NCBI GenBank assembly: GCA_003535195.1
Contig: DOHN01000144.1
Span: 17,431-37,497 of the forward strand
DNA length: 20,067 nt
From: Ruminiclostridium sp.
GTDB lineage: Bacteria; Bacillota; Clostridia; DSM-8532
Direction: 5' to 3'
Below the pieces are notes generated by a model, which was given only the letters and a program-made list of their open reading frames with translations, was not told the origin of the DNA and searched no databases. The stretch's first letter is position 1; each line of letters starts with the position of its first letter. The position numbers were made by a program, and so were the translations under genes. Positions 1 through 7,495 of this stretch are shown here, in pieces.

Positions 1-153
1 GTATGGTTTGAGGATGCAAGAAGCATTTTAGCGAAGCTTACCCTGGCCAATGAATTCAGGATCGGCGGTGTAAGCTATTGGACAATTATGCAATATTTCC
101 CGCAAAACTGGCTTGTTTTAAGCTCTGTTTACGACATTGTGAAGGTCCTGTAA
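1..153 (+). CDS. C-terminal fragment of a glycoside hydrolase family 18-like protein
   Basis: An open frame enters from the left edge and stops at TAA 151-153, giving 50 residues. They include FEDARSI, the segment GGVSYWTIMQ, and the ending FPQNWLVLSSVYDIVKVL. This pattern is typical of the last strand and helix of the GH18 (chitinase-like) barrel in spore cortex or germination proteins of the YaaH/SleL type and in related LysM-GH18 proteins, which act on cell-wall aminosugar polymers. The catalytic DxxDxE motif would lie upstream of the window and cannot be checked. The family call rests on C-terminal pattern only; the exact substrate is unknown. The next gene is about 200 nt away, beyond a hairpin, so it is probably a separate transcript. 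Confidence 0.6.
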   Translation, partial: VWFEDARSILAKLTLANEFRIGGVSYWTIMQYFPQNWLVLSSVYDIVKVL

Positions 154-265
154 AATATTTAACCGCCACACAAATGAACAGGTTTAAAACTGTAAAAATG
201 CCTTGTAATATACAGTAAAAATATATAGAATGAATTCAAAGAAAGATCAATCATTTCTATTTTGC

Positions 266-295
266 TTTAAGGCGGAGGCTATTCTCCGCCTTAAA
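266..295 (+). terminator. Intrinsic terminator-like hairpin after the GH18 gene
   Basis: A perfect 12-bp stem (266-277 with 284-295) carries a GC-rich core, GGCGGAG/CTCCGCC, and a 6-nt loop. The stem starts with TTTAA and ends in TTAAA, so the U-tract is poor: the tail is AAATATTATTCTTTT. It probably ends the GH18 transcript, but because the stem is symmetric it could act on either strand. Confidence 0.55.
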
Positions 296-356
296 AAATA
301 TTATTCTTTTATTATAATAAAAAATATGTTTGAAAGGCTTATCAGCGGGTATTAAT

Positions 357-926
357 ATGAATAAAAAGGAATCTATCAGGAACCATGCCATTAAAGTCAT
401 CGCCCGGGAAGGGTTTTATCGTGCAAAGGTGAAAGATATTGCCGAAGAAGCCGGGATAGCCGCTGGAACGGTCTACTTATATTTTAGCAGCAAGGAAGAC
501 ATTCTGGATTATATCTTTTTGGTAGAGCATCAAAGAAGAGCGGATTTTGTCAATAGGCTGTATATCAAAAATACACCTATTGATATTGTGATAGAAAGTT
601 TTATAAAATTTAATTATGACTGCTTCCGGGAGGAGCCCGAAACGGCAAATGTGCTTTACCGGGAGCTTATAACCGTGTCATCGTTAAAAAACCAGAAATC
701 AAAATCGGTTATGGGAGAAGTGTATAAGAGTTTTTACAAAATTTTGAAGCAGGAAAAGGAGAACGGCAAAATCAGAGAGGATATTGATATTGAAGTAATG
801 TCTCCTCTGATTATAAATTTTTTAAGAAATTCGTCTTATAATATATTGGCACAATATAAAAGCGTAGATTATGAACATATGAAGGAAAATTTAAAAAGAC
901 TGGTTTTACATGGAATAATGAAATAA
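357..926 (+). CDS. TetR-family transcriptional regulator, FadR-like
   Basis: This 189-residue protein has the length of a TetR regulator. The N-terminal HTH (about residues 5-50) contains VIAREGFYRAKVKDIAEEAG, then AAGTVYLYFSSKEDIL, the canonical TetR recognition helix. The helical C-terminal ligand domain is not sharply diagnostic, but the N-terminus resembles Bacillus FadR/YsiA-type regulators that sense long-chain acyl-CoA. I chose ATG 357, which starts MNKKESIRNHA, over the TTG nine codons upstream at 330 because TetR proteins normally begin just before the first helix and neither site has a strong ribosome binding site. A FadR-consensus palindrome lies 40 nt after its stop, just before the GGDEF-EAL gene, so local control of that gene (and perhaps itself) is a reasonable inference. 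The ligand is not proven. Confidence 0.85.
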   Translation: MNKKESIRNHAIKVIAREGFYRAKVKDIAEEAGIAAGTVYLYFSSKEDILDYIFLVEHQRRADFVNRLYIKNTPIDIVIESFIKFNYDCFREEPETANVLYRELITVSSLKNQKSKSVMGEVYKSFYKILKQEKENGKIREDIDIEVMSPLIINFLRNSSYNILAQYKSVDYEHMKENLKRLVLHGIMK

Positions 927-965
927 TATTTTAAAAAATTTAGACTGGAATAACTTGTAATTTAA

Positions 966-983
966 TGAATGGCTGTTCATTCA
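966..983. promoter_or_regulatory. Palindromic operator matching the FadR consensus
   Basis: The site is TGAATG-GCTGTT-CATTCA, with 6-bp arms and a 6-bp spacer. It fits the Bacillus subtilis FadR consensus TGAATGAMTANTCATTCA in both arms and in spacer length. It lies 31 bp upstream of the chosen start of the GGDEF-EAL gene and 40 bp downstream of the TetR gene, where a bound repressor would block transcription into the next gene. Binding by the adjacent TetR protein is inference. Confidence 0.7.
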
Positions 984-1013
984 ATGCTCAGTACAAGCTT
1001 ACGGGGGTTAAAA

Positions 1014-3566
1014 ATGTTTAAAAGGCATATAAAAACTGGGTTGATCCTTTTAGTTTTTACTATGATTTTCTTAAGCTATGTACAAGGTCCGGTTCATGCA
1101 GAGGATATTGCAGGGACCAGAAACATTCTTATTGTAAATTCCTACCACCAAGGCCTGACATGGACCGACGATCAGGTCTGCGGCATTATAGAAACCTTCA
1201 AGAATCAAGATCGGATTTCCGTATATGTTGAGTACATGGACTGGAAGAACTATCCGACAACCCGTAATATAGAATATTTAAATAATTATTTTCATTATAA
1301 GTATCAGGACAAAAACATCGATTTATTGATCACGACGGACGATAAAGCTTTGGAATATGTTTTGGAGAACAGAGAAAGTCTCTTTGCAAATGCGCCGGTG
1401 GTATTCAGCGGAGTGAATTCAAGAGGTATTTCTCAAATTACAAAAGGGTATCGGAATCTTACCGGAGTTACTGAGGTTATTGATCCCAAGGATACCATCA
1501 GAATGGCTTTGTCCATCAACCCTTCCGTCAAAAATATATATTTGCTCTATGACAATAGTGAAAGCGGGTTGTCAACCGGTTCCATTGCCGAGGAAGAGAT
1601 CAATTCCATGAATTTGAACTTAAACATCATCAGCTGGAATAACCTGTCTTACGAAGAAATATTGAAAAAGGTCAAGGATTTAAAAGACGACAGTATTATT
1701 TTAGTAACGACCTATTACAGCGATGTTGAGGGAAAAGTTGTCGGCTTTGAAAATACAACCCGGAAAATAGCCTTTATCAGCCATATTCCTCTATACCATC
1801 TGTATGATTTTGGTCTGAATAATGGGGCGTTGGGCGGCGATATGTTAAGCGGCAGGCTTCAGGGGCAAAGCGCGGCCAGTCTGGCTCTCAGGATATTAAA
1901 CGGAGAAATCGCAGACAGTATTCCCATACAATTCACAAAAACAACCCGCAAGGTTATTGATTTTAATCAGCTGGAAAAATTTAATATTCCCTTAAGCGTA
2001 ATCCCGGAGGATGCTGAGATAATTCATAAACCTTTTTCTTTTTTTGAAACTTACAAAAAGCTGGTCTCATGTGTTGTTCTTGCTTTTATAGTTTTAATCT
2101 CCTTTGCTATGATTCTTCTTCTTAATCTCAGGAGAATTAAAAAGCTAAAAGACAAGCTTAGTGAAAAGCATGAGGAATTGACCCAAATATATGAAGAATT
2201 GGCGGCCTCGGATGAAGAATTAAAGGAGCAGTACGATGCCATTAAAGTCAGTAATGAAAAAATACGCGTCAGTGAGGAAAAGTTTAATTATCTGGCTTAT
2301 CATGATGGTTTGACAGGCCTTTTAAATAAGCTCTCCCTCTATGAAAATGCCATCAAAGATTCGTTTTGGCAAGGGAAGAATGCCGGCCTACTGTTTGTGG
2401 ATATCGATAATTTCAAATATATCAATGACACCATGGGTCACGATTTCGGCGACAAGCTCTTAAGGAGTATAAGTGACAGGCTCGCCTCTCTTTTGGTTGA
2501 CGGATGTTCTTTATACCGGTTAAGCGGAGATGAGTTTATTGTTATTGTGAAAAATATCAACAGTGAAGAGGATGCTGAAACCCTGGCTGCTCATATTCTG
2601 GCAGGGTTTGGTGACGAATTTAAGATTGCCGACAGTATTCTCTACCTTAGCCCAAGTATTGGAATTGCAATGTATCCCAAGCATTCCGTTCACTTGGAAG
2701 AGCTGCTGAAATATGCCGATATAGCCATGTACAAAGCAAAAGAGCAGGGCAGAAACAGATATGTTATTTACAATGAAACAATGAATCAGGATATTATTGA
2801 AAGAGTGAACATTGAAAAATATTTACATACGGCTTTGCTGAAAAATGAATTTGAAATCTATTACCAGCCTCAGCTCGATATAAGGTCGGAGAAAATCACA
2901 GGCTTTGAAGCCTTGCTCCGGTGGAACAGCCCCGAGCTGGGCAGAATATCGCCGCTGAAATTTATAAAAGTTGCGGAAGATACCCACATTATTATTCCGC
3001 TAGGGATCTGGGTTCTGAAAAAAGCCTGCGCTTTCCTGAAGAAACTGCATATGGAAGGCTATAATGATTTGACCGTCTCTGTGAATATTTCAATTATTCA
3101 GCTTCTTCAGACCGATTTCGTTGAAACGGTGATGGATATCTTGGAACTGCAAGAGCTCGAGCCCGAATTTTTGGAGCTGGAAATCACCGAGTCTATATTG
3201 ATAGAATCTTATGAAAATATCTGCTCAAAATTGGAGACCTTAAAAGACAGGGGTATCCGGATCGCACTGGATGATTTCGGAAAGGGATATTCCTCCTTAA
3301 GCTATTTAAAACAGCTTCCGATATCTACAATAAAAATAGATAAATCCTTTGTGGATCATATTACTTATGATCCTGTAAGCAATAATTTAATCAGAAAAAT
3401 CATCGAGATTGGCAAAAGTATGGGTATGCGTGTGGTAGCGGAGGGAGTAGAAACGCCGGAACAGCTCAAGTTCTTAAAGAAGCACCGCTGTAATAGAATC
3501 CAGGGTTATTTATTCAGCATGCCAATACCGGAAATGGAAGCAGAAGTGTTCTTGAAAAAGGGTTAG
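1014..3566 (+). CDS. Sensor protein: ABC-type substrate-binding domain, transmembrane segment, GGDEF and EAL domains
   Basis: This 850-residue protein turns over c-di-GMP. Residues 1-29 form a signal peptide (hydrophobic LILLVFTMIFL, AXA-like site VHA). Residues ~35-340 resemble the ABC_sub_bind periplasmic family (start ILIVNSYHQGLTWTDDQ), followed by one transmembrane helix at ~348-372 and a charged coiled coil at ~373-424. The GGDEF domain (~430-590) carries SGDEF at ~504-508, a variant found in active cyclases; no RxxD inhibitory site precedes it. The EAL domain (~605-845) keeps EALLRW, ELEITES, DDFGKGYSSL, KIDKSFV, AEGVET and QGYLF, so phosphodiesterase activity is likely. I chose ATG 1014, with GGGGG at 1003-1007, over ATG 969: the 969 start would place the FadR-like operator against the start codon and add 15 residues before the signal peptide. 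Net direction of activity is unknown. Confidence 0.9.
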   Translation: MFKRHIKTGLILLVFTMIFLSYVQGPVHAEDIAGTRNILIVNSYHQGLTWTDDQVCGIIETFKNQDRISVYVEYMDWKNYPTTRNIEYLNNYFHYKYQDKNIDLLITTDDKALEYVLENRESLFANAPVVFSGVNSRGISQITKGYRNLTGVTEVIDPKDTIRMALSINPSVKNIYLLYDNSESGLSTGSIAEEEINSMNLNLNIISWNNLSYEEILKKVKDLKDDSIILVTTYYSDVEGKVVGFENTTRKIAFISHIPLYHLYDFGLNNGALGGDMLSGRLQGQSAASLALRILNGEIADSIPIQFTKTTRKVIDFNQLEKFNIPLSVIPEDAEIIHKPFSFFETYKKLVSCVVLAFIVLISFAMILLLNLRRIKKLKDKLSEKHEELTQIYEELAASDEELKEQYDAIKVSNEKIRVSEEKFNYLAYHDGLTGLLNKLSLYENAIKDSFWQGKNAGLLFVDIDNFKYINDTMGHDFGDKLLRSISDRLASLLVDGCSLYRLSGDEFIVIVKNINSEEDAETLAAHILAGFGDEFKIADSILYLSPSIGIAMYPKHSVHLEELLKYADIAMYKAKEQGRNRYVIYNETMNQDIIERVNIEKYLHTALLKNEFEIYYQPQLDIRSEKITGFEALLRWNSPELGRISPLKFIKVAEDTHIIIPLGIWVLKKACAFLKKLHMEGYNDLTVSVNISIIQLLQTDFVETVMDILELQELEPEFLELEITESILIESYENICSKLETLKDRGIRIALDDFGKGYSSLSYLKQLPISTIKIDKSFVDHITYDPVSNNLIRKIIEIGKSMGMRVVAEGVETPEQLKFLKKHRCNRIQGYLFSMPIPEMEAEVFLKKG

Positions 3567-3596
3567 CGGTAGATTTTTTCGCAGGGGGAGTATTTT

Positions 3597-4610
3597 TTGA
3601 ACAAAAGAATGGACAAGCTCAGAACCATTATAAACGAAATGATTACCTCGGACGGCTTTAACCGGGAGGAACTTGCGGGGAGAAGTCAGGAGCTGGACAG
3701 GCTTCTTTTATTTTTCATGCAAAAAAACAATTATTACAAGACGGTATTTGGCAATCGTAATAGGAAGGAATTTGACGACTTTTTTGAAAAGCTTCTGCAC
3801 TTTGATAAATTGTATGACAGTATAAGGATCGTTGATCCTGTCAAAAAAAAAGTTTTTGAGGTTAAAAATGCAGAATTATTCGAGACCGATTTTGTATGCT
3901 ACAATTTCTGGAAGAAAAAAGATGTTTGCAGTAATTGCATTTCTATGCGGGCCTATAATGAGAATGATACCATTTTTAAAATTGAACACCATGAGGATAA
4001 TATTTATACGGTAGCCGCAGTTCCCGTTGAGATACAGGGCAGGACATTGGTGGTCGAAGTTTTGAAAAATGTTACAAACATTCTTCGGTCGGAATCAGAA
4101 AATCCTGAATATGGCATAAAAATACTTTCCTCCATAGATTATGTAAACCAGGCGGCGGTAAAAGATGAATTGACGAATTTATTCAACAGGAGATTTGTCA
4201 AAGAAAAGCTGCCAAATGAACTGTTTATTTCCGCTATAAAAGGTGAGCCGCTTTCGGTCATCTATGCAGAATTAAGCTATTTCTCACTGATCCGTGATAC
4301 ATACGGGGAATCAGCCGGGGATCATGTGCTGAAACAATTTGCGGAAGAATTGAAAGATTGTATCAGCCAGAAGGATGGTTGGGCTGCAAGATATGGAGCC
4401 CAGGAATTTATTCTGTGTGCTAAAAATACTGATGGGGCAGCAGCCATAGCAGAAAGAATCAAAAATACTGTAAAGCAAAAAATATTTCTTTATGGGAGGC
4501 ACCGAATCAACTTAAATTGCAGAACAGGTGTTTATATCTTTGAAAATAATAAGGAATATCCCTCTGTATATGAAATCATTGAGTCATTAAAAAGAAATTC
4601 ATATGCTTAA
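3597..4610 (+). CDS. PAS-like sensor with degenerate GGDEF domain
   Basis: This 337-residue protein starts at TTG, chosen because AGGGGGAG lies 6 nt upstream. Residues ~40-165 form a PAS-like module of a type that precedes GGDEF domains in Clostridia. It includes Cys101 and a C111-x2-C114 pair (VCSNCISMRAYN), which could hold metal or act as a redox switch (inference). Residues ~185-330 are a GGDEF domain (KDELTNLFNRRF start), but the signature is YGAQEF (266-271) instead of GGDEF, and the metal/substrate DxD-FK-x-IND region reads ELSYFSLIRD. Cyclase activity is therefore unlikely; it may bind nucleotide or act as a receptor. It lies 30 nt after the GGDEF-EAL gene with no terminator between, so co-transcription is likely. 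A hairpin terminator follows. Confidence 0.8.
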   Translation: MNKRMDKLRTIINEMITSDGFNREELAGRSQELDRLLLFFMQKNNYYKTVFGNRNRKEFDDFFEKLLHFDKLYDSIRIVDPVKKKVFEVKNAELFETDFVCYNFWKKKDVCSNCISMRAYNENDTIFKIEHHEDNIYTVAAVPVEIQGRTLVVEVLKNVTNILRSESENPEYGIKILSSIDYVNQAAVKDELTNLFNRRFVKEKLPNELFISAIKGEPLSVIYAELSYFSLIRDTYGESAGDHVLKQFAEELKDCISQKDGWAARYGAQEFILCAKNTDGAAAIAERIKNTVKQKIFLYGRHRINLNCRTGVYIFENNKEYPSVYEIIESLKRNSYA

Positions 4611-4631
4611 GCACATCTAAACGAAAACCAA

Positions 4632-4687
4632 TGCAGGAACCGGCTGGATTTCAATCGAACCCGTATTTTCCTGCACTCATTTTTTAA
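4632..4687 (+). terminator. Intrinsic terminator after the degenerate GGDEF gene
   Basis: The stem TGCAGGAA (4632-4639) pairs with TTCCTGCA (4668-4675) across a 28-nt loop and is followed by CTCATTTTTTAA. The loop is long for a terminator, but the position just after the stop codon and the T-run fit the end of the c-di-GMP sensor operon. Confidence 0.55.
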
Positions 4688-4800
4688 TCAACCGGCGTTA
4701 AAAACTTCATATCTAATAAGCTTCACAGATCTTGATTTTCAATTATTTTCCACTTGTTCGCCCAAATTCGCCAAAATTCGCCAAAATAAAAAAATACCTA

Positions 4801-4829
4801 TTGCTTTGACATAAAGTCCATAGTATAAT
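4801..4829 (+). promoter_or_regulatory. Candidate sigma-A promoter for the riboswitch-HD-GYP transcript
   Basis: A perfect TATAAT (4824-4829) lies 17 nt after TTGCTT (4801-4806). A better -35 hexamer, TTGACA (4806-4811), is only 12 nt away, which is too short. The start would be ~135 nt before the riboswitch, longer than usual. A weaker alternative -10, TATAGT, lies at 4885-4890. The sequence before it (about 4740-4790) holds a short AAATTCGCC direct repeat and is otherwise AT-rich with nothing recognised. Confidence 0.4.
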
Positions 4830-4972
4830 AACTGAGTTCATAAAATCAAATATTCCATATTAATTAGATGTAAATATATAGTAGTATAGTCACATAAAGG
4901 ATTGTGAAACAGGGTATTAAAAACTAAAAACTGATTTGGAGGAATCAGTATATCATAGAAAAATTAAATATT

Positions 4973-5068
4973 CTGAGATTGTAAATAGCAAATCCATCGA
5001 AAGGTGGAGACGCAAAGCCATGAATCTAAAGCATTATTGCCACGATCGTCAGGTTGCCGAAATCATAG
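4973..5068 (+). promoter_or_regulatory. c-di-GMP-I riboswitch (GEMM-I)
   Basis: The aptamer shows the GEMM-I hallmarks in order: AGCAAAtCC (4987-4995), a GAAA tetraloop with flanking stem (CCATCGAAAGGTGG, 4994-5007), the core GACGCAAAGCC (5009-5019), the tetraloop-receptor-like CTAAAG (5026-5031), and the P3 stem GCCACGATCGTCAGGTTGCCG (from about 5039). The outer helix is less certain. A strong terminator follows directly and the next gene encodes an HD-GYP phosphodiesterase, so c-di-GMP level most likely controls transcription of its own degrading enzyme. Whether ligand turns the gene on or off cannot be settled by eye. Confidence 0.93.
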
Positions 5069-5083
5069 CGGAATTTTATTCAT

Positions 5084-5113
5084 GGCGGGCAGTATATAGG
5101 ACCCGCCTTTTTT
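5084..5113 (+). terminator. Expression-platform terminator of the c-di-GMP riboswitch
   Basis: GGCGGG (5084-5089) pairs with CCCGCC (5102-5107), with a 12-nt loop and six T residues directly after the stem. It starts about 16 nt after the aptamer, the usual layout for a transcription-attenuating riboswitch. Confidence 0.88.
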
Positions 5114-5213
5114 ATTGTGAAACAACAGGGTGCCCTTATATTTCTACGGATGATGCAAAGCCTTTGGTTGATAACTTACAAAGGAATTAATATGAGACAT
5201 AGGAGGCCTTAAC

Positions 5214-5270
5214 ATGAGAATATTTATAGTATTTTATGATCTGGCTTGCAGGAGGTTATTAGGGTGTTAA
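5214..5270 (+). CDS. Candidate 18-codon leader ORF coupled to the HD-GYP gene
   Basis: ATG 5214 has a perfect AGGAGG (5201-5206) 7 nt upstream, the best ribosome binding site in this region. The peptide MRIFIVFYDLACRRLLGC stops at TAA 5268-5270. The stop overlaps a possible downstream start as TAATG, and the last codons span the AGGAGG and GTG start of the HD-GYP gene. This arrangement suggests translational coupling or an upstream-ORF control step after the riboswitch terminator. No homologue is recognised; it may instead be a fortuitous ORF. Confidence 0.45.
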   Translation: MRIFIVFYDLACRRLLGC

Positions 5271-6319
5271 TGGGCAGAATAAATATTCCGGTTGTTTGCT
5301 GCGATGCCGGGGACGTGTTAGCAGAAGATATTTTTAATCAAAAAGGAGTTCTCCTTGCCGTTAAAAATACAGTAATGAATCATTATATTAAGAAAAAGCT
5401 TCTGGAATTTGGAATTAACGATGTGTGGCTGTATCAGCCTGCAGGGCTTTTTGTGCACGAAGCAAAAGCATCAAAAAAAGAAAAGGTTGAGAAAAACTAT
5501 AAAAAAGCTGTTTTTATTGTCAAAAAATTCTTAAGCCAAATATGCTCAGGAGGCACTATCGATTACGGGCTTGTCAATGAAATATCCAATACGATTTTAG
5601 AGGTCATTTACGAGCCCGGCAGTATTGCGCAATGCCTTTCCGAGCTGAAGCATTCCGACGAATATACCTATACCCATTGTGTTAATGTAGCTTTTTATTC
5701 CATGCTCATTGCCAAGTGGCTGAAAACCCCTGATTCTTTGACTCAAGAGGTCATTCAGGCAGGTTTGCTCCATGATATCGGAAAGACAAAAGTTTCAAAA
5801 GAGATTTTAAATAAGAAAGAAAAGCTTACATCCGCGGAATGGAAAATTATAAAAAAACATTCTCAATACGGATATGAGATGATAAAGGATATTCCCGGCA
5901 TCAGCCAGGGTGTTCTAACAGGTGTGCTTCAGCACCATGAACGGATGGACGGTTCCGGGTATCCGGGCAAGCTTTCCGGAGACAATATCGGGCTGCACGC
6001 AAAAATCATCGCTGTGGCTGACGTGTACGATGCCATGACCCAAAATCGGGTATATAAAAGAAAGGTATCTCCGTTTGAGTCCTTTCGGATGTTTTTGACA
6101 AGCGGCATATGCAGCTTTGATACCCATGTTCTGGGGGTCTTTTTAAAACATCTGCCGGCTTATTACATCGGGGAAAGAGCGAGGCTGAACAATGGGCTAC
6201 AGGGTGAAATCGTATATATACCTCCCCATGACGTGATATACCCCATTGTACAGATCGGGTCAAATTTCCTTGATCTTTCAAAGGATGAACAATTGAAGGT
6301 GGTTGATATTATGGGGTAA
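5264..6319 (+). CDS. HD-GYP domain c-di-GMP phosphodiesterase
   Basis: This 351-residue cytosolic protein hydrolyses c-di-GMP to pGpG/GMP. An N-terminal ~60-residue module (INIPVVCCDAGDVLAEDIFNQKG) is of the type common before HD-GYP domains. The HD-GYP domain shows H138 (YTHCVNVAFYS), GLLHDIGK at 167-174, KHSQYG around 198-203, and HHERMDGSGYP ending at 234; all expected metal ligands appear present. A short C-terminal segment (GLQGEIVYIPP, then DLSKDEQ) is also family-typical. I chose GTG 5264, 8 nt after AGGAGG (5250-5255); TTG 5246 lies ahead of that SD and ATG 5270 is possible. Transcription is under the c-di-GMP-I riboswitch. The MBL-fold gene 57 nt downstream is probably in the same operon. 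Confidence 0.92.
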   Translation: MLMGRINIPVVCCDAGDVLAEDIFNQKGVLLAVKNTVMNHYIKKKLLEFGINDVWLYQPAGLFVHEAKASKKEKVEKNYKKAVFIVKKFLSQICSGGTIDYGLVNEISNTILEVIYEPGSIAQCLSELKHSDEYTYTHCVNVAFYSMLIAKWLKTPDSLTQEVIQAGLLHDIGKTKVSKEILNKKEKLTSAEWKIIKKHSQYGYEMIKDIPGISQGVLTGVLQHHERMDGSGYPGKLSGDNIGLHAKIIAVADVYDAMTQNRVYKRKVSPFESFRMFLTSGICSFDTHVLGVFLKHLPAYYIGERARLNNGLQGEIVYIPPHDVIYPIVQIGSNFLDLSKDEQLKVVDIMG

Positions 6320-6376
6320 AATATCAGATATAATTCAAAGGATGGGCGCGCGTATTTTTAAGACAGGAGGCCTGTA

Positions 6377-7108
6377 ATGGAGATTAAAAAGGTGGGGAGC
6401 AGGGGGACTCTTATTACATTTTATGATCTGGGCATAGCAACAAATATTTACGTCATTCATGGGAAGAAATATACCTATATGATCGACACTTATTTAGGCC
6501 CCGATATCATAAAGCCGGTGAAGGATCTCATAAAAGGAGCCCATGACAAAACGCCTGTCATCATCATAAACACCCATAGCCACTGGGATCATGTTTGGGG
6601 CAATAGCCTGTTTTCCGGCTCCATTATCATAAGCCACAAAAAATGCAGGGAATATATGCAGTCGGAGGGACTAAAGGAGCTTAAAGAAAACGCAAAATAT
6701 CAAAAGGGGGAGGTTATTCTTACCTACCCTAATCTGACCCTGACAGACAAGCTGTGCTTTGAGGAAGACCACCTTCTCATTTGGCATACTCCCGGCCATA
6801 CAGACGATTCAATATCAATTTTGGATATGGCAGACGGGGTTCTTTTTGCCGGCGATAATCTGGAACGGCCCATCCCATACCTCATGTCAAAAGAGCTCGT
6901 CCGGTATATTGATACATTGCAGGATTATCTGAAGATCGATGCCGGTATTCTCATCGGCGGGCATACGGCCTGCGAGGATAAAAAGCTGGCAGAGGATAAT
7001 CTTGATTATGTGAGAAGGGTTTTATCCGGCGAAAGCATAGTGATGGAATCCAAAGAATTCGAGGAATATCACAGGGTGAATCTGGAATATTTGAATCAGA
7101 AGGCATAA
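6377..7108 (+). CDS. Metallo-beta-lactamase-fold hydrolase
   Basis: This 243-residue protein has ATG preceded by ACAGGAGGCC, 8-9 nt upstream. It holds the MBL metal motif NTHSHWDHVWGN (H67, H69, D71, H72), then HTPGHTDDS at about 136-144, FAGDN and a late GGHT, so a binuclear metal site is expected. No signal peptide is visible. The fold covers thiolesterases, glyoxalase II-like and quorum-lactonase-like enzymes; the sequence alone does not select a substrate. No terminator lies between it and the HD-GYP gene, so it probably shares the c-di-GMP-responsive transcript, but a role in c-di-GMP signalling is only contextual. Confidence 0.85.
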   Translation: MEIKKVGSRGTLITFYDLGIATNIYVIHGKKYTYMIDTYLGPDIIKPVKDLIKGAHDKTPVIIINTHSHWDHVWGNSLFSGSIIISHKKCREYMQSEGLKELKENAKYQKGEVILTYPNLTLTDKLCFEEDHLLIWHTPGHTDDSISILDMADGVLFAGDNLERPIPYLMSKELVRYIDTLQDYLKIDAGILIGGHTACEDKKLAEDNLDYVRRVLSGESIVMESKEFEEYHRVNLEYLNQKA

Positions 7109-7388
7109 GAGCTTTCATAGATATTCTTTTAAAACGATTTGCTTTCCATTTTTGATTTACCCCATCCGATAAGCAGGGAAACTAAGAATGACGCAATAAA
7201 TTATACCGCCTATCGTTATCCCCACGCTGGGACCGGTTGCGCGTTTTAAAGCCCGCTTTAATATTTTTATCACTTCACTAAATAACAGTAATGCTTATTT
7301 CACATAGGTCTGCAACCGTGTAATAAACGTATGCTCTAAGAATATAGTATTTATTTAGGCAAATCAAGTGAAATAGAAATGAAGAGAG
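7109..7388. other. Gene-free stretch with a possible minus-strand gene remnant
   Basis: No convincing gene or RNA is seen. On the minus strand, positions 7294 down to 7157 are open for 45 codons without a start codon and encode a hydrophobic ending (GPSVGITIGGIIYCVILSFP). This could be the tail of a lost membrane protein, or chance. The rest is AT-rich. Confidence 0.3.
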
Positions 7389-7426
7389 CATTAAAGCAGG
7401 GAGAATCCCCCTGCTTTAATGTTTTT
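7389..7426 (+). terminator. Strong hairpin between convergent genes
   Basis: A perfect 13-bp stem, CATTAAAGCAGGG (7389-7401) with CCCTGCTTTAATG (7409-7421), has a 7-nt loop and TTTTT directly after on the plus strand. It sits between the plus-strand MBL gene and the minus-strand symporter. The U-tract favours plus-strand termination; the stem also lies 75 bp past the symporter stop and may serve both. Confidence 0.75.
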
Positions 7427-7495
7427 AGGAGTTGTACGCCAATTTATAATACAATGATTCTGTCTTAGTACACAAACAATAAAACGAAAGTTGAT

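Noticed and set aside
969..1013. Upstream ATG 969 as start of the GGDEF-EAL gene
   Set aside because: It falls inside the FadR-like palindrome, lacks a ribosome binding site, and puts 15 residues before a clear signal peptide that starts at ATG 1014 behind GGGGG.
4806..4829. TTGACA plus TATAAT as a consensus promoter
   Set aside because: The spacer is only 12 nt; the overlapping TTGCTT at 17 nt is listed instead with low confidence.
5148..5170. Second c-di-GMP-I-like core (GATGCAAAGCC) suggesting a tandem riboswitch
   Set aside because: Only the short core is present; the GCAAA-CC/GAAA hairpin before it and P3 after it are missing, and it lies past the terminator.
4936..5190. 84-codon plus-strand ORF
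   Set aside because: It runs straight through the c-di-GMP-I aptamer and its terminator; the conservation visible is RNA structure, not protein.
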